Source of the DNA: Rhizorhapis sp036570425
Lineage (GTDB): Bacteria; Pseudomonadota; Alphaproteobacteria; Sphingomonadales; Sphingomonadaceae
NCBI GenBank assembly: GCA_036570425.1
Contig: DATCYF010000014.1
Span: 1 to 64,000 of the forward strand
Direction: 5' to 3'
DNA: 64,000 bases
The notes under the pieces were generated by a model. That model searched no databases, was not told the DNA's origin, and worked only from the letters and a program-made list of their open reading frames with translations. The position numbers and the translations under genes are program-made. Positions 26,174 through 34,388 of the stretch are shown in pieces (positions within the stretch are counted from its first letter, which is position 1; each line of letters starts with the position of its first letter).

Positions 26174-27538
26174 TCAAGGTGCGAATGGCTGCAGCGCATA
26201 TTGGGTGAGACGCTCTCGTGCAGGCACCGCCTCTGCCATGCGATCCTCGACCTGCCTCGCAAAATAGTCGAGCAACATCGCATCGTGCTCCGGCCCGGCC
26301 GTTTGGACGAAGCGCTCCATCGCGGCATCCGTCTCGCGCCAGTCCGCGGGACGGTAGCCCAGGATCGCGGCCGCACGATCGAGATCGGCCGCCTCATGCG
26401 CCGGCCGCATCGCTGCCTCCGCCCTCGCCCACTCGACCAGGCTCTCGGCTGAGCACCTGTCGTTCTCGCCGAGCTTCGAGTTCGCGGTGTCGATCCTGCC
26501 GACCGTCGCCTCCAGGACCTGCCACACGATCTGCGAGCGAGTGTCTGCAGGCTCGGCTGGCGTCGACGGGACAATGGTGACGCCCATATGCTCGGCGATG
26601 GCCCAGAGCAGCGCCCGACGACACAAAATATCCCAGATGATGTACTCATATTGCATGTCCGCAGGACCCGGATCGGCCAACGGTCCGGCTAACGTCATCG
26701 CCGAAGAGAGCATGAATGTCGCAGTGTGGTAGCTGAACGCTTTCTGATCGATCACCATCCCCGTGATGCGCGCATAGTGGCGGACCAGATGATTGGGACC
26801 GGCACCCAGGGGCTCGGTTGGATGCCGCAGCCGGAGTGCGGCGAGATCGTGCAGCGGATCACCGATATGGGTGGCCTCGAAGTCGTATAGAGTGGTGACC
26901 CTGCCCTCTTCGAAGAGGAATTGTCCGGGGTCTCCATGAAGGAGGCATGTCCTGCTGCGATCCTGCGGCACGTTGCGTGACACCCATCGTAGAGCCCATT
27001 CCATCATCGGTTGCGGAGTCTTCTTGAGCCGGTGGAAGATCGCTATGTTGGGAGCCAAATATGCGAACGCCGTCTCTTCCGGAGAACTCGGCTGAGCCAC
27101 GCCTGCAGCGACAAATGGCGCGGTGTCGAGGCTGTGGATCCGCGCGAGGATTTCGATGCTTTCCTCGGCGATCCGCTGCGCCTCAGCGGCATTGGCCGCC
27201 TCCGAGACATCCCGCGTCCCGGGCACGCGATCCATGACGATCCCCTCGGGATCATGGCTCATGCCATAGACGTGAGGAACCGGAATGCCGCCCTGTTCGA
27301 GCAGCTTGAGGATCGCGGCCTCGCGCGCCAGGCCGGGAAATGTCTCGGCATCAATCCCTTTATCTCCACGAATGTAGAGGGGGATCGTGCGGCCGTCGCG
27401 GCTGACTTCCGCATACCAGCTCGTACGCCAGCGTGGCTGCCGCTCCAGCATTGTCACGCGTCCGCCGACCAGCCGCTCAATCTGCCGGGCGAGCCGCTCA
27501 GTCACGTCGCCCTTAACTACAGCAAGGTTCATGTTCAT
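26174..27538 (-). CDS. APH-like phosphotransferase, subfamily A (first copy)
   Basis: This 454-residue protein has an N-terminal APH/choline-kinase domain (to about residue 330) and an alpha-helical C-terminal extension of about 120 residues. The catalytic loop reads HGDPGQFLF (His201, Asp203), where the usual asparagine is a glutamine and two residues are missing; DFE follows at 219-221. The gene at 32890-34308 encodes a paralogue with the same GDxGQFL loop, a shared RWR segment near residue 36-38 and a similar C-terminal extension. It is the last gene of a minus-strand operon with SnoaL-like and epoxide-hydrolase-like genes. The substrate is unknown. Confidence 0.82.
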   Translation of the reverse strand: MNMNLAVVKGDVTERLARQIERLVGGRVTMLERQPRWRTSWYAEVSRDGRTIPLYIRGDKGIDAETFPGLAREAAILKLLEQGGIPVPHVYGMSHDPEGIVMDRVPGTRDVSEAANAAEAQRIAEESIEILARIHSLDTAPFVAAGVAQPSSPEETAFAYLAPNIAIFHRLKKTPQPMMEWALRWVSRNVPQDRSRTCLLHGDPGQFLFEEGRVTTLYDFEATHIGDPLHDLAALRLRHPTEPLGAGPNHLVRHYARITGMVIDQKAFSYHTATFMLSSAMTLAGPLADPGPADMQYEYIIWDILCRRALLWAIAEHMGVTIVPSTPAEPADTRSQIVWQVLEATVGRIDTANSKLGENDRCSAESLVEWARAEAAMRPAHEAADLDRAAAILGYRPADWRETDAAMERFVQTAGPEHDAMLLDYFARQVEDRMAEAVPARERLTQYALQPFAP

Positions 27539-27610
27539 TCCCGCCCGCGGATGAAGATCGTGCCTTCGTCGGGTGAGCCACGATCCGCGCCCGACGAAGA
27601 TGGCTTCAGT

Positions 27611-27985
27611 TCAAAGATCAGGCGTCTGTGGCCAGAACCGCGAGTGAAGCGATCCGTCCTCTCGAAACAAATATGTCTCGATCGATTCGAGATCGATGGT
27701 CTTTCCATCCTGGACCAGCTTGTGCGTGAAGTAGGTCGCGGCCTCGCCGTTTGCGACCATCGCGGACACTAGACGGGACTGCACATTGACCCCGTCCTGC
27801 CACATGCGTTCAAGATGGTCCCATCCGTGGAAGACATCACCGTTCGCCGGCCACTCGAGCGAGTAGCCGCCGGGCGCTATCTGCCGGTAAAGCGCCATGA
27901 AGTCGTCCTTGCGGCTCTTGTCGTTGAAGAGGCGGGTCTGCTCGTCGAGGAAGTTGTGGATGGCCCTTGATGATGGAATGCTCAT
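27611..27985 (-). CDS. SnoaL/NTF2-like protein
   Basis: This 124-residue protein has the length and pattern of SnoaL-like NTF2-fold proteins: an amphipathic N-terminal helix, an aromatic core with HGWDHLERMW near residues 53-62, and a beta-rich C-terminal half with YFTHKL and ESIETYLFR. Members act as cyclases, isomerases or hydrolases, or bind small ligands. It lies between the epoxide-hydrolase-like gene and the subfamily A kinase on the same strand. The reaction is unknown. Confidence 0.75.
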   Translation of the reverse strand: MSIPSSRAIHNFLDEQTRLFNDKSRKDDFMALYRQIAPGGYSLEWPANGDVFHGWDHLERMWQDGVNVQSRLVSAMVANGEAATYFTHKLVQDGKTIDLESIETYLFREDGSLHSRFWPQTPDL

Positions 27986-28087
27986 GCCGACTCCTTTGAT
28001 TAGGTTCAGGGATGACGTGACGCGCGGAGCGCGGGACAGGGTATGGGATGGCCATCCGTCAATGCAAAAGCGATCGGCATAGCAAGG

Positions 28088-28504
28088 CTAACCGGCTATG
28101 ACGGCCTCGGGCTGCATGCCGAGCTGCTTGCCAAGATCGGCCGTATCGAAATATTCTCTCCAGCTCAGGATCTTGCCCTCTGCATCGAGATCGTAGACGG
28201 CGACGAGGGCGTGCGAGACGCGCACCCCATGCATCGTGAAATAGTCCAGGCGTTCGGTCATCACCGTTAATCCGGCGGAGACCAGCTTGACGATTCCGCA
28301 CTCCATGAAGGTCGAGAACTCGCGCTGACGTTCAATTTCAGCGCGGATCGCCTCTCGCCCCTGTACGACTTGGCCGGGCACCCACAGGTGCCATTCACCT
28401 TCCGTCGCGAAATAGCCGGCGATGGTGTCCGGATCAGGCTTCTCGACCTTGCCCTCGCCCCACGCGGCGCAGAAATCACGCACGATCTTCTCGGCATCGA
28501 TCAT
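28088..28504 (-). CDS. limonene-1,2-epoxide hydrolase-like protein
   Basis: This 138-residue protein belongs to the NTF2-fold limonene-epoxide hydrolase group. Its catalytic triad seems complete: Arg85 and Asp87 in TERLDYF and Asp120 in WREYFD correspond to the Arg-Asp-Asp triad of the Rhodococcus enzyme. The ATG at 28504 is preferred because it follows a strong GAGAGGAG ribosome-binding site; the frame extends 19 codons upstream. It heads a minus-strand operon with a SnoaL-like gene and a kinase. Hydrolysis of an epoxide or a similar hydration step is inferred. Confidence 0.8.
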   Translation of the reverse strand: MIDAEKIVRDFCAAWGEGKVEKPDPDTIAGYFATEGEWHLWVPGQVVQGREAIRAEIERQREFSTFMECGIVKLVSAGLTVMTERLDYFTMHGVRVSHALVAVYDLDAEGKILSWREYFDTADLGKQLGMQPEAVIAG

Positions 28505-28550
28505 TCTATGCTCCTCTCCGATCGTCTTTATATCCAAATATCCAACTTGC

Positions 28551-28589
28551 CTCGATGACACGCCTACCTCCTCGATAACACGCCTACCT
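28551..28589. repeat. tandem 19-base direct repeat in a divergent promoter region
   Basis: CTCGATGACACGCCTACCT (28551-28569) recurs with one change, CTCGATAACACGCCTACCT (28571-28589). The 20-base period is two turns of B-DNA, so a regulator could bind both copies on one face. It lies between the divergent epoxide-hydrolase-like and quinone oxidoreductase genes, about 50-85 bases from each start. Confidence 0.5.
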
Positions 28590-28647
28590 AACGGCAGGCA
28601 TCAGGCCCTGTGGCGGCCATAATCTGGCGACTTGAGGAAGGAGAGCG

Positions 28648-29613
28648 ATGATGCGAGCAGTGCGCTTTCACGATTATAACGGTCTGTCCGGGGTCCGTAT
28701 CGACCAAATCCCAACCCCCAGCGTCGATCCTGGGGCGCTGCTCGTCCGCGTGCACGCTGCTGGCGTCAATCCGTTCGATCGCTATGCAGTGGAGGGATAT
28801 GTCAACGCCTTCGTCTCGTTCACCCTCCCGGCCGTTCTCGGTCGGGACTTCTCGGGAGTCGTCGAGGCGGTCGGCGCGGAGGTCACGGGGTTCATGGTCG
28901 GGGATGCGGTGTTCGGACAGGCGGCAGCGGACGCGGAAGGGACCTTCGCGGATTATGTATCGATCCCTGTGGATCGCGCCGCCAAAAAACCGGAGACGAT
29001 ATCGCACATCGATGCAGCATCTCTCCCCAACGTGCTGATGGCCGCGTGGGATGGGCTGTTCTCGACGGCGCGTGGTCTCGATCTCCAGCCTGGGCAGACG
29101 ATCCTCATCAACGGCGCAGCGGGCGGGATCGGCGGCGTCGCGACGCAACTCGCACGCTGGCGTGGCGCGCGGGTGATCGGCACAGCATCGGCGGGCAATC
29201 TCGATCTTGTCCGTGATCTCGGCGCCGAACCGCGAGACTATGCGGCGTCCGACTGGCTGGACGGCCTTGGCGAGATCGACGGCGTCCTGGATAGCGCGGA
29301 CGGCAGCAACGCGGATCTGATCTGCGAAAGACTGCGTCCTGGCGACCGCTATGTCGCGCTTCGTGGCCTGCCCTCGGCCGACTTCGCGGAGCGCTGGGCT
29401 GCGAAGGGCATCGTCTGCCGCGTCGCGAGCGGCCCAGACAGTGCAGGCGCGTGGCCGGACATGGCGAAGGTGGTCGCTCAGGGACCCGTCCGACCGGTGG
29501 TGACGGCGACCTATCCGCTCGAGCAATTCGGCGATGCGCTAGCCGCGCTGGGAAGCGGCCATGCGCGCGGCAAAACGGTACTGATCATGAAAGATTCACA
29601 AGATTGTCCGTAG
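28648..29613 (+). CDS. NADPH-dependent quinone oxidoreductase-like protein (MDR superfamily)
   Basis: This 321-residue zinc-independent medium-chain reductase has the N-terminal GroES-like domain (VHAAGVNPFDRYAV, LGRDFSGVVEAVG) and a Rossmann domain with the NADP motif NGAAGGIGGVATQLA near residues 155-169. No structural-zinc cysteines are visible, as is usual for quinone oxidoreductases. The gene starts with two adjacent ATG codons behind GGAAGGAGAG. It is divergent from the epoxide-hydrolase-like operon and shares a repeat-containing control region with it, so co-regulation is likely. It may reduce a double bond or quinone of a pathway intermediate. Confidence 0.87.
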   Translation: MMRAVRFHDYNGLSGVRIDQIPTPSVDPGALLVRVHAAGVNPFDRYAVEGYVNAFVSFTLPAVLGRDFSGVVEAVGAEVTGFMVGDAVFGQAAADAEGTFADYVSIPVDRAAKKPETISHIDAASLPNVLMAAWDGLFSTARGLDLQPGQTILINGAAGGIGGVATQLARWRGARVIGTASAGNLDLVRDLGAEPRDYAASDWLDGLGEIDGVLDSADGSNADLICERLRPGDRYVALRGLPSADFAERWAAKGIVCRVASGPDSAGAWPDMAKVVAQGPVRPVVTATYPLEQFGDALAALGSGHARGKTVLIMKDSQDCP

Positions 29614-29861
29614 GCGAAAGGCCGCCGCCGGGATGGCCTTTCGTGGCTGCCAGCGCAGTACCTGGGCGGGCCTTGGCCGTCCGGCGCGCGCCCGCGCCGC
29701 CACGGTCGACAAGCTTGACGTTCCCGCGCCGCCAATCAAGGGTGTCGCCGTACGAGGCAATCGCGTCGTACAACATGCCTCAGACAAAGGCCGTCTGATC
29801 ACCAGAGCACGCGGAGACAGGCGCTCCTTCCAGAAACGGACGGAGCGCCTGATCCGGGCCA
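29614..29861. other. non-coding or decayed stretch
   Basis: About 250 bases after the oxidoreductase stop are GC-rich with several short overlapping open frames but no supported gene. It adjoins an HU-family relic and looks like scar sequence. Confidence 0.3.
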
Positions 29862-29968
29862 GCCGTTGAGCTGTCCTTGATCGCCTTGGCAAGGCGAAGG
29901 TAAGCTTCTTCGACGCTTTGATCTTGATTGTTTCGCCACGAAATAGCCGGAGCCTGAAAACGAGATCA
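29862..29968 (-). pseudogene. relic of an HU-family DNA-binding protein gene
   Basis: Directly downstream of the SDR stop, the minus strand reads GETIKIKASKKLTF and, after a single-base frameshift, RLAKAIKDS, which together form the hallmark C-terminus of bacterial HU proteins. A preceding stretch, LISFSGSGYFVAK, resembles the HU beta-arm entry, but the arm itself is deleted. The fragment is not translatable as one protein. HU-like genes are often carried by mobile elements, so this fits past rearrangement here. Confidence 0.6.
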
Positions 29969-30820
29969 GTTCGCTCCAAACCGCTCGATGGCATGTGCAT
30001 GGGTCGGGTTGAAACTGCTGTGCTGTTCGTCCCACTCCGAAAGATCGAACAGCGCAAGCGGAGTGAGATGAAGCCCGCCATCCGCAAAGATCGTCATTCC
30101 GGTGATATACCGGCTCTCGTCCGAACACAGCATCAGCACCGCGCCGCCGATATCCTCCTCGGGATCCCCGACATAACCCAGGGCAATGGCCTTGCGGAGA
30201 CGACGGCCGAATTCCGGGTTAGCCTCCTCCTGTGCGATGTGGGCGGGGCTCAGTCCGGCTGGAGCGATGCAATTGACCCGAACGCCAAATCGACCCCATT
30301 CCCGCGCGGCCGTTCGCGTCAGCCCACGAATCGCTTCCTTGGTGCTGTCATAATCACCGAACAGGGGCTCGCCATCGACACCTTGCAGCGAACAGAAATT
30401 GATGATCCGTCCGTCCGCTTGCGTCTTCATGTACGGAATTGCGGCCTGCATCGTCCAGAGTGAACCGAGCAGGCCGGTTCGATATGAATATTCGAACATG
30501 GCCGTCGTCTTGTCTTCGATCAGGGCAAGGGGCGTGAATCCCTGGGCGGCGTTGACAAGGATATCTATACGCCCAAACTGGTCATACACTTCTTCGACCA
30601 GTGCTTTGGCATCGATCTCTTGTCCGATATCCGTCCGACGGAAGACAACGGGTACTCCGAAATCCTTCTCTATCTCGGCGCGTGCGATGGGGCCGGTCTC
30701 TTCGTCAATTTCCGCGATCGCGATGGTTGCGCCCTCGCGCGCAAGCCGTCTAGCCGTGCCGTAACCAAGTCCTCGTCCCCCGCCCGTGACAATGGCGATC
30801 TTACCCTCGAGTCGCTTCAT
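29966..30820 (-). CDS. short-chain dehydrogenase/reductase
   Basis: This 284-residue classical SDR has the cofactor motif GGGRGLG (residues 13-19), NAAQG (90-94), catalytic Ser144 and the YDSTK motif (Tyr157, Lys161), plus the C-terminal FADGG. An Asp/Glu pair after the second strand (AEIDEE) suggests NAD preference. It is divergent from the EthD gene with 120 bases between them that contain a palindrome. Oxidation of a pathway alcohol is likely; the substrate is unknown. Confidence 0.9.
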   Translation of the reverse strand: MKRLEGKIAIVTGGGRGLGYGTARRLAREGATIAIAEIDEETGPIARAEIEKDFGVPVVFRRTDIGQEIDAKALVEEVYDQFGRIDILVNAAQGFTPLALIEDKTTAMFEYSYRTGLLGSLWTMQAAIPYMKTQADGRIINFCSLQGVDGEPLFGDYDSTKEAIRGLTRTAAREWGRFGVRVNCIAPAGLSPAHIAQEEANPEFGRRLRKAIALGYVGDPEEDIGGAVLMLCSDESRYITGMTIFADGGLHLTPLALFDLSEWDEQHSSFNPTHAHAIERFGAN

Positions 30821-30914
30821 GGCCCTCTCCCGTTATCTAGCACCGAAGGCATAGCCCACCGCGCTGGTGGTTCCGACTACACGCATCTTGAATGAAATCT
30901 TGATGCTTAACGGA

Positions 30915-30926
30915 ATTACTAGTAAT
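30915..30926. promoter_or_regulatory. perfect palindrome in the SDR-EthD divergent region
   Basis: ATTACTAGTAAT is a perfect 12-base palindrome in an AT-rich segment of otherwise GC-rich DNA. A direct repeat TAATGCAT occurs at 30923-30930 and 30942-30949. Together these make a plausible operator for the divergent SDR and EthD genes; no regulator can be assigned. Confidence 0.35.
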
Positions 30927-30970
30927 GCATATATGTTCATCTAATGCATGACAAGGCGAGAAAACCAAAG

Positions 30971-31699
30971 ATGAAGCGGCCCAAAACGATGATATTGTTG
31001 CGTAAGACCAACGACCGGACCGAGGACAAGTTCTTCCGCCGCGTTCGCGACTACGTGATCCCCCGGCTTATCGAGCGATGCGGCGACAGCGTTGATGGAC
31101 TGACGATCAACCGAGTGGAGGAGATGAATTTTCGCGGAGGCATGCCGACCAACGCCGCCGGGCATATCTGGTCCGCAATAGTGGAGGTTTATTTCAGCAG
31201 GGAAGCGGACATGTTGCCTGCGATAACTGATGCCATCTTACCGACATTGAATGAAAGCGAAGACATCCTCTTCGATAATGCCGTTGTACCAGTCACCGAG
31301 ATAATGATGTACGACAATCTCACTTCGCCCGATCCAGTGAAAATCTTCGGCCTTTTCCACATTACGGGAGGCTTGACCCGGTCCGAAGTCCATCGTTACT
31401 GGCATGGTCCGCACGCGGAAATGGGATTGCAGTTGAAAGCAGACACCATTATCCGCAAATATTCCCAGAACCATACTCTGCTCGATTATGTAGCCCCGGA
31501 TCCCCGGTATCGCTACGATGGGGCATCCATCGCGTATTTCGACACCGTTGAGGATGCCGGAAAAATTTACCGCAACCCCGCCGTCCTCGACGTGGCAGAG
31601 GCGGATGAATTGCTGATGGGCACCGAGCCCGCCGCAGTTGTGTCGATCGCCGTACGTGAGGAGATCGTGTTTGATCGCAATGGTAGCCATTCCACGTGA
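30971..31699 (+). CDS. EthD-domain protein
   Basis: This 242-residue protein (251 if the ATG at 30944 is used) contains an EthD-type ferredoxin-like domain in its second half, with GLTRSEVHRYWHGPHAEM near residues 135-152 of the shorter form; the HGP histidine is typical of the family. The first half looks like a second, diverged copy (MILLRKTNDRTEDKFFRRV). EthD proteins accompany degradation of ethers, aromatic compounds and polyketide-like compounds, mostly with unknown mechanism. The later start is preferred because the earlier ATG lacks a ribosome-binding site and lies within the TAATGCAT repeat. Confidence 0.75.
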   Translation: MKRPKTMILLRKTNDRTEDKFFRRVRDYVIPRLIERCGDSVDGLTINRVEEMNFRGGMPTNAAGHIWSAIVEVYFSREADMLPAITDAILPTLNESEDILFDNAVVPVTEIMMYDNLTSPDPVKIFGLFHITGGLTRSEVHRYWHGPHAEMGLQLKADTIIRKYSQNHTLLDYVAPDPRYRYDGASIAYFDTVEDAGKIYRNPAVLDVAEADELLMGTEPAAVVSIAVREEIVFDRNGSHST

Positions 31700-31768
31700 A
31701 CGACGGCGCATGAATTGCTTCAGGTGCACATAGCAGAGCAGGCGCGGGCATGGTCGTCCGTGTGACGC

Positions 31769-32866
31769 CTACCTCCGATTCATGACGGCAACCACCCGCA
31801 TATAATCGTCGTTGGGGCCAGGATCAGCCAAACCCATCATACCGGCAAGAACACCCGAGGCCGGGTTGACGAGCCAACCGCTATTATCCGGCGCAAGCAG
31901 CCCATCTGCGATCAGGTTACGAACGGTCCGCGCCATAACGAGTGACATGCGCACACCAGAAAGCTTCGCGTAATAGTCAAGGTTGGCGACCGGGCGGCCA
32001 AGTGCAACCTCGAACGCATCGATCTGCTCGGCGCGCGTTGGCATGCCAGTCAGCAATGGCCGGCCGTCACTGACCATCTCGTCGACGAAGAACCACCAGC
32101 TCAGGTCTATCTCGGCTGGGCCGACGGCACTCGCTTCGAAGTCCACTGCTGCCGCTATCCGACCATCACGGAAGAAGAGAAAATTACCCGGATTGGAATC
32201 CCCCCAAAGCAACTCCACTTCGGCACTTCGGGGACGATGCTCGTGCAGATATGCCATTGCCGCGTCGACCACGGGATGCTTCTCGCCTGCGCACGCCATG
32301 TCCCGCCAAGCGCCAAGCCAGCCGAGATAGGCGTCCAGCCCCGGTGCCCCATATTCGGAATTGTGGAGGAATCCGAAATCTTCGCGCCAGGGCAGCTTGT
32401 TGATCTGGGAAATTGTATTGATTGCCCCAAACCATGCCTCGCGCCGGGTCGCCGGGTCGAGCTCATGGAGCAGGCCCGCGACATGATAGCTTGGATGCAT
32501 CGGCAGCGAAACGCCCGAGATTCGATCCATTACGAGAAAGCTGCCACCAATCAGCGATGCGTTTTCTTCCCAGCCCACGATCGCGGGCACCGAAATTCCA
32601 TGATTGCTCAACGCCTGCATCATGCGGGCCTGCTTAACAATGCTAGTCCCTAGAAAGGTGTTGCGGCCGGGTCGTTCGATCCGCACTACCAGTGCCCGCT
32701 TACCCATGACGCCGGTAGCGCAGCCCTCCAGATCGATAAGGAAAGTATCTGCCGAAAAGCCCGTCTTCGGAACCGCAACGTCGACAATATGACAACGATC
32801 GCCTAATTCCGGCTGGCGGCACAACCATGATTCCAACCCTGCGATAATTGACGAAGGCGCTTCCAA
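31769..32866 (-). CDS. APH-like phosphotransferase, subfamily B (second copy)
   Basis: This kinase-fold protein (365 residues) is a paralogue of the one at 24922-25998. Its catalytic loop is LWGDSNPGNFLF (Trp221, Asp223, Asn228), again with tryptophan replacing histidine, and the metal site is DFE (242-244). I chose a TTG start at 32866 because AAAGGAG lies six bases upstream and the fold begins soon after; a GTG at 32893 that overlaps the upstream stop codon is the alternative. It follows the subfamily A kinase and a TonB receptor in one operon. It probably phosphorylates the imported compound or a metabolite; the substrate is unknown. Confidence 0.8.
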   Translation of the reverse strand: MEAPSSIIAGLESWLCRQPELGDRCHIVDVAVPKTGFSADTFLIDLEGCATGVMGKRALVVRIERPGRNTFLGTSIVKQARMMQALSNHGISVPAIVGWEENASLIGGSFLVMDRISGVSLPMHPSYHVAGLLHELDPATRREAWFGAINTISQINKLPWREDFGFLHNSEYGAPGLDAYLGWLGAWRDMACAGEKHPVVDAAMAYLHEHRPRSAEVELLWGDSNPGNFLFFRDGRIAAAVDFEASAVGPAEIDLSWWFFVDEMVSDGRPLLTGMPTRAEQIDAFEVALGRPVANLDYYAKLSGVRMSLVMARTVRNLIADGLLAPDNSGWLVNPASGVLAGMMGLADPGPNDDYMRVVAVMNRR

Positions 32867-32889
32867 GCCGATCTCCTTTCCTTTGCCCT

Positions 32890-34308
32890 TCACAAGCGGT
32901 CGAGGATCGGCTCCATCTTTGCCAAGGCGAGGTGGTTCGTTGCCGCGTCCGGGCCCGCAATGATCAGGCATTGCCGCAATAACCGGCGATAGAAGAGTCG
33001 GACCAGGGCCTTGTCATGCTCGGGCGCCGCAGAGCGTACGAAGTCCACCAGTTCGCGATCCGCCACCTTCAGATCCTTGGGCCGATGGCCCAGCACCTCA
33101 GCAGCATCATTCAGATCTGCGTCGCGTGCCCAGCCGTGATAATGAAGCTGATTACGAAGATAGATCGGGATGGCGGCGAGCACCCCACGCTGCCAGTCTG
33201 CAAAGTCTTCGGATAGCGGCAGATGTTGCACCTCCGCTATCAGCTTGTCGAGCGCCATGTCCTCCAGCGGCGTGACATCCGGTTCTGGCAATTCGAACTC
33301 TTCCAATTCCAGGCCAAGTATCTCGGCCATTGCCTCGGCGCAGCGACGCCCGATCAGCGCCACCTGAACTTGAGCTTCCACCCAATCTCCGCCCGGCACA
33401 ATCTTGTCGAGGGCGAAGAGCGGTGCATAATAGCCGATGCACATAAAAACGACCGTATGATAAGCGATAACCCGCGCATCGAGCGGCTCGCCCAGAGCTT
33501 TTTCATAGTGCCGGAAGAGCGCCGGCAAATCGCCCATATTCTCGATCGGATGGCGCCCGCGGAAACATGCAAGATCGTGAAGGTGATCGCCCAAATAGCC
33601 GACCTCGACATCCAGGATGGCAGTTACTTCGGGGCCTTCGGAGAGGAACTGGCCACAATCGCCCGTGACGAAAGAGATGCGCGAACGATGCTCCGGAACA
33701 TTGCGCCGGAGCCAGACTGCGCAAAATTCCATGAACGGATCGATAATGCCGTGATCGGTACACATGGCGTAGAAGCGTTCAAAGCTATTGAGCGCAATGT
33801 CGCTCGCGCCTGACGGCATCTTTGCGCCCGCTTCGGCAAATTGTTCCGGCGGAATCTGGTGCATGCCGGCTAAGATTTCCATATATTTGAGGCTGGCGGC
33901 CCATCGATCGTCAGTCATGACTGAACCGGACTCGATCGCCTCCTGGACAAGCCCCGGATCCCTGCCACCGCGCATCCATTCCATTATGATCGCAAGAGGC
34001 TCAGGGCACATTCCGTGGACATGCGGCACGCGTATGCCGTTAGCCTCGAGCACCTGCATCATGCGCATTTCGTATTCGAGCGGATATGGATGCGCGCTCC
34101 ACTCGCGCGTGCCCTTGCACAAAAGATCGGTGGGTGCGCCATTGTCCTGGTACGTTGCGCGCCACACCGGACGCCAGCGACGCTGGCGAACGATCTTGTC
34201 GACCGGGCCGCCGAGATTCTCCGTAATCCAGGCAGCGAGCTTACCGAAGTCGTCCGATTTGTCGTCAATCCGGGCAACGGGGTTCCTGTTCGCAACGTTG
34301 ATGGTCAT
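32890..34308 (-). CDS. APH-like phosphotransferase, subfamily A (second copy)
   Basis: This 472-residue protein is a paralogue of the one at 26174-27538, sharing the RWRPVWRA segment (about 44-51), the loop GDCGQFL (Asp217, Gln220), the LGDHLHDLACFRGRHP stretch and a helical C-terminal extension. Here the loop histidine is threonine (Thr215) and the usual DFE reads DVE (233-235), so the active site departs further from the canonical kinase than in the first copy. It lies 80 bases behind a TonB receptor gene and just upstream of the second subfamily B kinase. Confidence 0.8.
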   Translation of the reverse strand: MTINVANRNPVARIDDKSDDFGKLAAWITENLGGPVDKIVRQRRWRPVWRATYQDNGAPTDLLCKGTREWSAHPYPLEYEMRMMQVLEANGIRVPHVHGMCPEPLAIIMEWMRGGRDPGLVQEAIESGSVMTDDRWAASLKYMEILAGMHQIPPEQFAEAGAKMPSGASDIALNSFERFYAMCTDHGIIDPFMEFCAVWLRRNVPEHRSRISFVTGDCGQFLSEGPEVTAILDVEVGYLGDHLHDLACFRGRHPIENMGDLPALFRHYEKALGEPLDARVIAYHTVVFMCIGYYAPLFALDKIVPGGDWVEAQVQVALIGRRCAEAMAEILGLELEEFELPEPDVTPLEDMALDKLIAEVQHLPLSEDFADWQRGVLAAIPIYLRNQLHYHGWARDADLNDAAEVLGHRPKDLKVADRELVDFVRSAAPEHDKALVRLFYRRLLRQCLIIAGPDAATNHLALAKMEPILDRL

Positions 34309-34388
34309 GGATGGATCCTCTTTTTATTTAGATGTGCACAAAACCACCATATTGGTGATATCCAGCCTTTGCAGCCCGCCCACGGTTC

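Noticed and set aside
28551..28589. Possible CRISPR array from the tandem repeat
   Set aside because: Only two copies with a one-base gap, far short of repeat-spacer structure; better explained as operator sites.
31763..31785. Third copy of the GACGCCTACCTCC-like repeat at the end of the subfamily B kinase gene
   Set aside because: Only part of the repeat matches and it spans the kinase stop codon; likely coincidence.
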